Source: Pseudomonas sp. NBRC 111124 (GTDB lineage Bacteria; Pseudomonadota; Gammaproteobacteria; Pseudomonadales; Pseudomonadaceae). From it: a stretch of 64,000 bases of DNA. Within the stretch, counting starts at the first letter, position 1; every line of letters starts with the position of its first letter. The position numbers were made by a program, and so were the translations under genes. Below are positions 1 through 7,309 of the stretch, piece by piece. The notes beneath the pieces were generated by a model, which was not told where the DNA came from, searched no databases, and was given only the letters and a program-made list of their open reading frames with translations. The stretch is from positions 1-64,000 of the forward strand of contig NZ_BCBA01000065.1 of the NCBI RefSeq assembly GCF_001320245.1, given 5' to 3'.

Positions 1-9
1 GCGGGCGAA

Positions 10-924
10 TCAGTAGTCGAAGCGATCCACCGCGCGCCGCCGCTCGTTGTCATCGCGCCGGTCATAACTGGCAGTCGTCTGGATATTGGCATGGTGCGCA
101 AGCTTCTGCGCAATCGACAGATCATGCTCTTCGATAACCCGGGTGATGAATGCCCGGCGAAAGTCATGGGGCATGATCTTAACCCCCACCTGGGCACCCC
201 GCTGGCGGGCGATGTAGTAGATCGCATGCTTGGTGATGCGCGCCCGGGTGATGTGGTTGCCGCGGCGGATGCGGTTGAACAGGAACAGGTCATCCGACGC
301 CCCTTCGGGCAGCGACTGCCGGCGCAGGTCCAGCCAGGCCTGCAACTTCTCGAACGCCCAGGCTGGGGCGTACTTGATCAGCTGCCGGTTACCCTTGCCG
401 GTGACCTGCAGGCTGCGCGCCTCGAAGTCGACCTGGCTGAGGTCGATATCCACCGACTCCGACTTGCGCATGCCGGTGCCGTAGAGCAAGGCGATGATCG
501 CCGCATCGCGCACGCCCTGCGGCCGTGGGTCGGCCTCGCACAGGTCCATCAGTTCGCGAATCAGGCTGCGCCGCAGGTTGCGCCCAGGCGGCAGGCGGCT
601 GCCGGACGCCGGCTTCACTTCACGAATACGCAACAGCTGCTCGTGGTCGATCAGGCCCTGGCGCCACGCCTCGTTCATCACCCCGCGCACGGCGTTGACG
701 TAGAGCGAAGAGCTGTTCGGCGCATAACCATCGGCGCGCAATGCCGCCACCAGCGCAATCACATGGCCAGGATCGAGCCGGTGCCACGGCACATCGACGA
801 GGTTGCAATCGACGAAACCGAGCCGGTCGGCGGCGTCCTGGAGGATGTAGCGCATGGTCTGCTGGCTGGAGGGTGCCAGCCGGGCCAGGTATTGCAGCAG
901 TGGATTTTGCGAGAGGTCGGACAA
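10..924 (-). CDS. Tyrosine recombinase (phage-type integrase)
   Basis: Site-specific recombinase of the tyrosine (lambda integrase) family, about 304 residues. The N-terminal half is a SAM-like core-binding domain. The C-terminal half carries the full catalytic set, counted from this start: Arg153 in GTGMRKSE, Lys177 in TGKGN, His253 and Arg256 in HDFRR, His277 in AHHAN and the nucleophile Tyr287 in TTASYD, so it looks active. No ATG precedes the core-binding domain. I chose a TTG at 922-924 because AGGA lies 8 nt upstream of it; a second TTG at 961-963 would add 13 residues but has no ribosome site. No excisionase, tRNA or att-like repeat is visible beside it, so the substrate is unknown. 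It could be a resident chromosomal recombinase or the edge of an element beyond the window. Confidence 0.85.
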   Translation of the reverse strand: MSDLSQNPLLQYLARLAPSSQQTMRYILQDAADRLGFVDCNLVDVPWHRLDPGHVIALVAALRADGYAPNSSSLYVNAVRGVMNEAWRQGLIDHEQLLRIREVKPASGSRLPPGRNLRRSLIRELMDLCEADPRPQGVRDAAIIALLYGTGMRKSESVDIDLSQVDFEARSLQVTGKGNRQLIKYAPAWAFEKLQAWLDLRRQSLPEGASDDLFLFNRIRRGNHITRARITKHAIYYIARQRGAQVGVKIMPHDFRRAFITRVIEEHDLSIAQKLAHHANIQTTASYDRRDDNERRRAVDRFDY

Positions 925-1056
925 AACGTGAATCCTGAAGCGAATCGAAGCAACGGCGCGCAATGGTACCGTAAACCAGGCGAGTTGATCGAACTCATGC
1001 CTTGGCAGGTGATCTGTGGTCTAGAGTGCAGACCAGACATTCACCCGCGAGCGCCC

Positions 1057-1704
1057 ATGGTATTCCACCGCCTGACCCGTACCCACCCCCGTCTGAGCAT
1101 TGCCGCGCTGGTCGGCCTGCTCGGCGCCTGGCTGATCCCCGCCGACGACATCGTCCAGCGCATCCTCGCGGGCTGGAACCTTGGCGTCTGGCTGTACCTG
1201 CTGCTGGTCCTGTGGCTGACCTGGCGCGCCACCCCTGACAAGGTGCGCAAAGTCGCCCGGATCGAGGACGAAAACGCCGGCCTGGTGCTTTTCACCGTCT
1301 GTATTGCCGCCATCGCCAGCCTGGCCGCGGTGACCTTGCAACTGGTTTCCAGCCGCGGCCTGCAAGGCAGCGCGCTGGCCCTGCACTACCTGTACACGGG
1401 GCTGACGGTGGCCGGCTCGTGGCTGCTGATCGGCTGCATTTTCAGCCTGCACTACGCCCGCCTGTTCTACACCGGCGGGCGCAATGCACCGGCGTTGCGC
1501 TTCCCCGACGGTGAGTGCAACCCGGATTATTGGGACTTTCACTACTTCTCGTTCACCATCAGCGTTGCCGTGCAGACCTCCGACGTCGGCGTCGGCGGGC
1601 GCGGCATGCGCCGAGTGGTGCTGGCGCACTCACTGGTAGGCTTTGTGTTCAACACGGCGATTCTGGGCTTCACCATCAATATTGCGGCAGGCCTGCTCGG
1701 CTAG
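1057..1704 (+). CDS. DUF1345 family inner-membrane protein
   Basis: A 215-residue membrane protein matching the DUF1345 family, whose function is not known. Hydrophobic segments lie near residues 12-32, 38-56, 75-97, 107-135 and 185-213. The stretch HYFSFTISVAVQTSDV between the last two segments is typical of the family and resembles a pore-loop region. The ATG at 1057 opens a protein of family length; in-frame sequence upstream is antisense to the integrase and is not expected to be translated. It is divergent from the integrase. Its last 75 bp overlap the 3' end of the opposite-strand aminotransferase gene. Confidence 0.85.
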   Translation: MVFHRLTRTHPRLSIAALVGLLGAWLIPADDIVQRILAGWNLGVWLYLLLVLWLTWRATPDKVRKVARIEDENAGLVLFTVCIAAIASLAAVTLQLVSSRGLQGSALALHYLYTGLTVAGSWLLIGCIFSLHYARLFYTGGRNAPALRFPDGECNPDYWDFHYFSFTISVAVQTSDVGVGGRGMRRVVLAHSLVGFVFNTAILGFTINIAAGLLG

Positions 1705-2859
1705 CACACGCCCGGCACAGGCGGCGATGCGCCGGCAGGCGAGCTCCAGGCGTTCGGCATCGAGCACAAGCCCCATGCGCACATGGCCCGCCGCACTGGG
1801 GCCGAAGGCATCACCAGGCAAAACTGATACGCCTTCCTCGAGCAGCAGGCGCTGGGCGAAGGCCTGGGCGCTGAGCCCGGTGGCACGAATATCGAGCATG
1901 ACGAACATGCCACCTGCCGGCCGATGGGCGAGCAGCCCGGGGCAGCCCGCCAGGGCTGCGCAAACCCTGTCGCGCCGCTGCCGGTAGGCTTCGCGCATCT
2001 CGCGCACGGCCGGCAAGTCCTGCTCCAGCGCCACGCAGACAGCGGCCATGACGAACTCCGGCAGGCCGAACAGCATCACCGTGGCAAGCGTGGCCAGGTG
2101 TGCAATCAATGGTGGCGGGCCCACCACCCACCCCACGCGCCAGCCGCTCATGGCGTGGGACTTGGACACGCTGTCGATCAGCACGCAGCGCTCGACCATA
2201 CCCGGCAAACTGAGCGGGTCTGCTGGCTCGCCGTCGAACAGCAGGCCGCTGTACACCTGATCGCACACTAACCACAGGTCATGCGCCCGGCACAGCTGCG
2301 CCAGCTGCGCCATGTCCTGCGGCGAAATGGCAGCACCTGTCGGGTTATGCGGGGTATTGAGCAGCAGGCCGCGGGTACGCGAGGTAATTGCCCGGGCCAC
2401 TGCCATCGGGTCAAGGCGAAAGCCCTGATCCGCGCTGACAGGCACCTGCACGGACTTCGCCCCGCAGGCACCCAGCACGCCTTGATAGGTGACATACATG
2501 GGCTCGGCAATGATGACCTCGTCACCGCCTTCGAACAGGCACTGGCAAACCGCGTACAGCGCACACTGGGCACCGGCCAGGACCATCACCTGGTCGGCCG
2601 ATACCTGCGCACCCGTGCGCCGGGCAATTGCCTGGCGCAGTGCCAGGCTGCCATGTACGTCGCTGTAATGGGTTTCGCCGCGCTGCAGGCTGGCTATCGC
2701 GGCATCGACTACCGGCACTGGCGTATCGAAGTCCGGGTCGCCCACCGTCAGCAGCAAGATCTCGCGTCCCTCGCGGCGCATTGCCTGGGCCTGATAGTGA
2801 ATGTCCCACGCTGTAACGGCTTCGCCGGCGATGCGTTGGGTGAGCATGGAATAGCGCAT
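1630..2859 (-). CDS. PLP-dependent class I/II aminotransferase
   Basis: A 409-residue fold-type I aminotransferase. Seen in the sequence: VGDPDFDTP near the N-terminus (substrate loop), NTPHNPTG near 168-175, CDQVY near 200, and SVSKSHAMSGWRVGW with the PLP-binding lysine near 233. It resembles the AspC/alanine aminotransferase group of subfamily I; the amino donor and acceptor cannot be read from sequence. The start at 2859 follows GGGAG at good spacing. The final ~25 residues (EQACRNIDGEAQ onward) go beyond the usual C-terminus of the family and are encoded antisense to the DUF1345 gene, suggesting loss of an earlier stop. It appears to be a single-gene unit. Confidence 0.88.
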   Translation of the reverse strand: MRYSMLTQRIAGEAVTAWDIHYQAQAMRREGREILLLTVGDPDFDTPVPVVDAAIASLQRGETHYSDVHGSLALRQAIARRTGAQVSADQVMVLAGAQCALYAVCQCLFEGGDEVIIAEPMYVTYQGVLGACGAKSVQVPVSADQGFRLDPMAVARAITSRTRGLLLNTPHNPTGAAISPQDMAQLAQLCRAHDLWLVCDQVYSGLLFDGEPADPLSLPGMVERCVLIDSVSKSHAMSGWRVGWVVGPPPLIAHLATLATVMLFGLPEFVMAAVCVALEQDLPAVREMREAYRQRRDRVCAALAGCPGLLAHRPAGGMFVMLDIRATGLSAQAFAQRLLLEEGVSVLPGDAFGPSAAGHVRMGLVLDAERLELACRRIAACAGRVLAEQACRNIDGEAQNRRVEHKAYQ

Positions 2860-3154
2860 GACTGTCTCCCTGTCTGCCCAGCTCGCACCGCTCGTCCGAA
2901 AACACTGTGCGCCGAATGGGGTCAAAAATAGCAGAGCAAATCAGCAACTCTGCAGGCATCGCGCGGCGTAAACGTTTGCGTGGCCGTTTGCTGCCAAACG
3001 GGTGGCACGACAGCGGTGTGATCGCTGTCATGCATTCATATTTTTGTCGTGTTTTACCCCGAACATGGGCGGTGACAGGTGCTATGGTTAGGTTCCCGGC
3101 GGCCGAGCGAACGGCTTCCGATCACCGCGTCCAGGCAAGGACAAGGAGGCTGGC

Positions 3155-3415
3155 ATGAACAAGATGACGTTCCCAAACGCCTGCCAGGTGATGCGCTGGC
3201 ACTTTCATCCGCTGGGCTTTGAAGCCAGCATGGATGCACCACGCAGCATGGTTGCACGGCTGTTCGACCGGGCTACCGGCCAGACCCTGCTGGCCATCGC
3301 CGGCATCCCCTGCACGGCGATCATGGCGGCGGCGGATGTCGAACGCATCATCGAGGCTGTGGAGGCCGAGATGGACGCCTTTGCACCGGCCTTCGCCCTG
3401 CGCGACGCAGGCTAG
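3155..3415 (+). CDS. DUF1652 domain protein
   Basis: An 86-residue protein of the DUF1652 family, which is common in Pseudomonas and has no assigned function. It has the family pattern: a short amphipathic start, HFHPLGFEASMD, a central strand region ending in GIPC, and an alpha-helical tail (ADVERIIEAVEAEM). No signal peptide or membrane segment is present, so it is probably cytoplasmic. AAGGAGG sits 6 nt before the ATG, one of the strongest ribosome sites in the window. Its stop overlaps that of the convergent c-di-GMP gene by 4 nt. Confidence 0.8.
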   Translation: MNKMTFPNACQVMRWHFHPLGFEASMDAPRSMVARLFDRATGQTLLAIAGIPCTAIMAAADVERIIEAVEAEMDAFAPAFALRDAG

Positions 3416-5499
3416 ACAGCCGCCTCGCTTACTTCGCGCAATGTCTGCAACTTGCCCATGAACTGCTCGGCCGGCACCGGTTGGCCCAGCAGATAGCCCT
3501 GCAGCGAGTCACAGCCCAGGCGGGTCAGGAAGTCCTGTTGGCGGTCGGTTTCCACCCCTTCGGCAACGATGCGCAGGCCCAGCGCCTGGCCCAGGGCGAC
3601 GATTGCCGAGACAATCGCCGCGTCATCGCTGTCCTGCTCCAGGTCACGCACGAAACCGCGGTCGATCTTCAGCTCGTTGGCCGGCAGGCGCTTGAGGTAC
3701 ATCAGGCTCGAGTAGCCAGTACCGAAGTCGTCGATGGACAAGTCCACGCCCATGTCCGAAAGCCGCTGCAGCACCATCAGGCTCGCATCGGCATCGTGCA
3801 TGGCGGTGGTTTCGGTGATTTCCAGGGTCAGACGGTTGGCCGGCAGGCCGTTCTGCTGCAGGGCACGGGCGACACTGTCGACCAGGCCGGCATGGCAGAA
3901 CTGGATGGCCGACAGGTTGACCGCCACGCGCCAGTCGCTGTGCCCTTGTTCAAGCCAATGGCGCATCTGCCGGCAGGCTTCATCCAGTACCCATTCGCCG
4001 ATCGGGATGATCAGGCCGGTTTTTTCCGCCAGGCCGATGAAGCGGTCCGGCAGCATCAGGCCATGGTGTGGGTGCTCCCAGCGCAGCAAGGCTTCGGCGC
4101 CTATAGGCGTACAAGCCTGCGCGTCGAATTTGGGCTGGTAGTGCAGGCGGAACTGGCCCTGCTCCAGGGCCGTGCGCAAATCCTGTAACAGCTGCAACTG
4201 CTGGCGCGCGTTGCAGTTCATCGAGGCGTCGAAGAAGCTGTAACCGTTCTTGCCGACGCTCTTGGCGTGGTACATGGCGGCGTCGGCGTTGCGCAGCAGT
4301 TCAAGCTGGTCCTGGCCGTTGCCGGGGTACAGCACGATACCCAGGCTGGCGGTCAGTTGCAGGTCATGCTCAGCAACCCGGAAAGCGCGCGACACCAGGT
4401 TGACCTGCTTGGCCGCCACGTCCATGGCGTCGTCCGGCTCTTCCAGCTCCACCAGCAACACGAACTCGTCACCGCCGATCCGCGCCAGGGTGTCCTGGCT
4501 ATGCAGGTGGCCGCGCAGGCGCGCCGCCACGGCCTTGAGCAGCAGGTCGCCGACATGGTGGCCAAAGGCGTCGTTGACCGGCTTGAAGCCATCCAGGTCG
4601 ATGAACATCAGCGCAAAGCAGCCGCCCTGCTCCGCCACCTTGCCAATGGCCTGCTCGATTCGGTCGGACAACAGCGAGCGGTTGGGCAGCCCGGTCAAGG
4701 TGTCGTGCAAGGCCAGTTGGGTCAGCTCCTGGTTGGCCAAGGTCAGCGAGTGGGCCAACGCTGCCGTGCGGGCTTCAAGGCGTGCATCCAGCACCGAGGT
4801 GAGCAATGCCACGGCCAGCACCGCCAGGGTGGTGATCAGTACCAGGTAGACCAGGCCGTCGCCCCGCAGGCCGCTCATCAGCGCGCCGCAGTAACTGCCT
4901 TCGGGGAAGTTCGCCGCGGCCATGCCGGTGTAGTGCATGCCGACGATGGCAACGCCCATCACCATGGCTGCCAGGCCACGGACCTGGCGCACGTATGGCG
5001 TTTGCTGACGCAGGCGGAAAGCGATCCACAGGGCGGCGGCCGAAGCGCCTACGGCGATGGCCAGCGAGGCGCCGAACAAGGCCGGGTCATAATCGATGCC
5101 GGGCAGCATGCGCATCGCGGCCATGCCGGTGTAGTGCATGCAGGCGATGCCGGTCCCCATGATCAGGGCGCCGAACGCCAGCTGCAGCCGGGGCAGGCTT
5201 GGCTGGCTCACCAGCCACAGGGCAAAGCCGGAAGACAGCACGGCAATCAGCAGCGAAAACGCGGTCAGGCCGATGTCGAAGCCCAGGGCGATGGGCAGGC
5301 TGAAGGCGAGCATGCCGATGAAGTGCATCGACCAGACGCCGATGCCCATGGCCAGCGCTCCCCCGCCCATCCACAGGTGCACGGCACGGCCCTTGGCCGT
5401 CGCGATACGGCCAGTCAGGTCGAGGGCGGTGTAAGAGGCAAGGATGGCTACGCAGAGTGAGATCAGCACCAGCGCGGAGGAGTAACTACCGGTCAGCAT
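3412..5499 (-). CDS. MHYT-GGDEF-EAL c-di-GMP enzyme (MucR/NbdA-like)
   Basis: A 695-residue inner-membrane protein with an N-terminal seven-helix MHYT sensor followed by GGDEF and EAL domains, the layout of P. aeruginosa MucR and NbdA. Three MHYT-type motifs are visible: MHFIGM, MHYTGM and MHYTGM; in the family these are proposed to bind copper and sense a diatomic gas such as NO. The GGDEF motif is intact (ARIGGDEFV), but the inhibitory I-site position reads HSQD rather than RxxD. The EAL domain keeps EALLRW, LEITET, DDFGTGYSS, ELKID and AEGVET, so phosphodiesterase activity is expected. The start at 5499 places the first membrane helix at the N-terminus. A longer start at 5598 would add 33 residues that look unlike the family. 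Confidence 0.9.
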   Translation of the reverse strand: MLTGSYSSALVLISLCVAILASYTALDLTGRIATAKGRAVHLWMGGGALAMGIGVWSMHFIGMLAFSLPIALGFDIGLTAFSLLIAVLSSGFALWLVSQPSLPRLQLAFGALIMGTGIACMHYTGMAAMRMLPGIDYDPALFGASLAIAVGASAAALWIAFRLRQQTPYVRQVRGLAAMVMGVAIVGMHYTGMAAANFPEGSYCGALMSGLRGDGLVYLVLITTLAVLAVALLTSVLDARLEARTAALAHSLTLANQELTQLALHDTLTGLPNRSLLSDRIEQAIGKVAEQGGCFALMFIDLDGFKPVNDAFGHHVGDLLLKAVAARLRGHLHSQDTLARIGGDEFVLLVELEEPDDAMDVAAKQVNLVSRAFRVAEHDLQLTASLGIVLYPGNGQDQLELLRNADAAMYHAKSVGKNGYSFFDASMNCNARQQLQLLQDLRTALEQGQFRLHYQPKFDAQACTPIGAEALLRWEHPHHGLMLPDRFIGLAEKTGLIIPIGEWVLDEACRQMRHWLEQGHSDWRVAVNLSAIQFCHAGLVDSVARALQQNGLPANRLTLEITETTAMHDADASLMVLQRLSDMGVDLSIDDFGTGYSSLMYLKRLPANELKIDRGFVRDLEQDSDDAAIVSAIVALGQALGLRIVAEGVETDRQQDFLTRLGCDSLQGYLLGQPVPAEQFMGKLQTLREVSEAAV

Positions 5500-5821
5500 G
5501 GGAAATCCAGCTCGGGACAGGGGGGCCCGAAAAAACTGACGATTGTACTCAAGCTTTAGCGAAACGCACGGGGTTTGTGCGAATGGGAATGGATCCAACT
5601 ACTTGCAAACGCCCTCGGAATGCTTGAGTTAGAGCATTTTCATCACTAAATGAAGGCATATTGCCATTTGTCGGCTGACTCGGTCGGTGTAGGAGCGGCC
5701 TTGTGTCGCGAAAGGGCTGCAAAGCAGCCCCAGCAATTCATGCTGCGAAGCTGAAAACCTGGGGGCGCTTCGCACCCCTTTCGCGACACAAGGCCGCTCC
5801 TACAATGACCGCGCAAGCCTG
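5500..5821. other. Intergenic region holding a REP pair
   Basis: A 322-bp gap between the MHYT gene start and the end of opmB. I see no gene in it. It holds the REP inverted pair described separately and, toward the left, an AT-richer stretch (about 5610-5670) that may contain the promoter of the minus-strand MHYT gene; no clear -35/-10 pair could be assigned. Confidence 0.6.
5689..5804. repeat. REP inverted pair (family A)
   Basis: Two ~30-bp arms in inverted orientation: TGTAGGAGCGGCCTTGTG followed by TCGCGAAAGGG at 5689-5715, and its reverse complement at about 5778-5804, with ~60 bp between. The same unit recurs at 21406-21520 and, as a degenerate single copy, at 17201-17250. This is the Pseudomonas REP/BIME type. 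It lies directly after opmB, where it may act as a terminator or protect the 3' end of the mRNA. Confidence 0.8.
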
Positions 5822-7309
5822 TTATTCCTGCTGGGCAAACGCCTGCTCGGCATCCCAGCCACCACCCAGCGCGGCAATCAGCTGTACGCTGGCCACCAGG
5901 CGACCTTCCAGCAGGGTCAATGCACTGCGCTCGTTGCTCAGTGCGGTGGTCTGCACGTTGACCACATCGAGGTAGCCGATCAGGCCGGCGCGGTACTGGT
6001 TCTCGGTCAGGCGCAACGATTCGCGGGCCGCTTCCAGCGCCTCCTGGCGCACCACGGCTTCGTCGGCGTACACCTTCAACTGCACCAGAAAGTTCTCCAC
6101 TTCCTTGAAGCCATCGAGCACGGTCTGGCGGTACTGCGCCACGGTCTGGTCATACACCGCCCGGGTGCGGTCGACCTCGGCACTGCGCTTGCCAGCGTCG
6201 AACAGCGTCATCGCCAGTTGTGGCCCCACCGACCAGTAGCGGTTGGGCAATTCGATCCAGTTGCTGAAGCTGCTGCTGGAATACCCGCCGCTCATGCTCA
6301 GGCTCAAGTCCGGGAAGTAAGCGGCGCGGGCCACACCGATATTGGCGTTGGCGGCCATCACGTTGCGCTCGGCCGAGGCAATGTCGGGGCGGCGTTCGAG
6401 CAGTTGCGACGGCAGCGTCACCGGGATCTGCGGCAGCGCTGGAATGCGCTTGCTGTCGGCCAGGGAGAAATCGGCCGGCGCCTTGCCCAGCAACACGGCG
6501 ATGGCGTTCTCGAACTGCGCACGCTGCCAGATCAGGTCAATCAGGTCGGCCTGGGTGGACTTCAGCTGGGTACGTGCCTGGGCCACCGCGTCTGGGCCGG
6601 CGACACCGGCGCGGTACTGGTTTTCGTTCATCTGCAGCGAACGCTGGTAGGCAGCGACAGTCGCCTCCAGCAAGCGCTTCTGCTCGTCGATCACCCGCAG
6701 CTGCAGGTAGTTCTGCACCAGTTCGGACTGCTGGCTGAGGCGAATCGCGGCCAGGTCGGCGAAGCTGGCCTCGGCACTGGCCTCGTTGGCGTTCAGGGTC
6801 TCGCGCAGCTTGCCCCACAGGTCGATTTCCCAACTGACGCCGAGCTGTGTGTTGTAGGTGTTGCGGATACCGCTGCTGTTGTTGGACAGGCTCGAACTGG
6901 AACTGCCGGTGCCTTGCGCCGAGCGGTTCTTGCTGGCGCTCAAGTCCAGGCTGGGGAACAGCGACGCACGGCTGCTGCGCACCAAGGCCTGGGCCTGGCG
7001 GTATTGGGCTTCGGATTGCGCAACGGTCTGGTTGCTGCGGTTGAGTTCTTCGACCAGTGCGTTCAACCCGGCATCGCCGTAGATTTCCCACCAGGCGCCA
7101 CGGGCGATGGCATCGGACGGGTTGGCTTGGGACCAGCCTTCAGCCTGCTTGTACTGCGCCGGCGTGCTCAGCTCCGGGCGATGGTAGTCGGGGCTCAGGG
7201 TACAGGCACTGAGCATGGCCACGCACAACCCGGCGCCGACCAGGCGTGAGCCACGCCCACGGGTCAGCAGCTGCAGGGCACGGTGAAGTGGAGTCTGGGC
7301 GAAGTTCAT
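5822..7309 (-). CDS. opmB: RND efflux outer-membrane lipoprotein OpmB
   Basis: A 495-residue outer-membrane factor of the NodT/OprM type, the exit duct of the MuxABC pump. A signal peptide ends in the lipobox LSAC with Cys36 as the lipidation site. Two tandem OEP (TolC) repeats follow, each rich in long coiled-coil segments such as QSEAQYRQAQALVRS and NQYRAGVAGPDAVAQART, with the second repeat carrying NQYRAGLIGYLDVVNVQ. Length fits the family. It is the last gene of the operon; its ATG overlaps the muxC stop by 4 nt. It is assigned OpmB rather than OprM because two RND transporter genes precede it, as in muxABC-opmB. Confidence 0.92.
   Translation of the reverse strand: MNFAQTPLHRALQLLTRGRGSRLVGAGLCVAMLSACTLSPDYHRPELSTPAQYKQAEGWSQANPSDAIARGAWWEIYGDAGLNALVEELNRSNQTVAQSEAQYRQAQALVRSSRASLFPSLDLSASKNRSAQGTGSSSSSLSNNSSGIRNTYNTQLGVSWEIDLWGKLRETLNANEASAEASFADLAAIRLSQQSELVQNYLQLRVIDEQKRLLEATVAAYQRSLQMNENQYRAGVAGPDAVAQARTQLKSTQADLIDLIWQRAQFENAIAVLLGKAPADFSLADSKRIPALPQIPVTLPSQLLERRPDIASAERNVMAANANIGVARAAYFPDLSLSMSGGYSSSSFSNWIELPNRYWSVGPQLAMTLFDAGKRSAEVDRTRAVYDQTVAQYRQTVLDGFKEVENFLVQLKVYADEAVVRQEALEAARESLRLTENQYRAGLIGYLDVVNVQTTALSNERSALTLLEGRLVASVQLIAALGGGWDAEQAFAQQE

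Noticed and set aside
3078..3154. Possible riboswitch-like leader before the DUF1652 gene
   Set aside because: The leader has some pairing potential (GGTG with CACC) but matches no riboswitch consensus I know, including fluoride, guanidine and glycine types.
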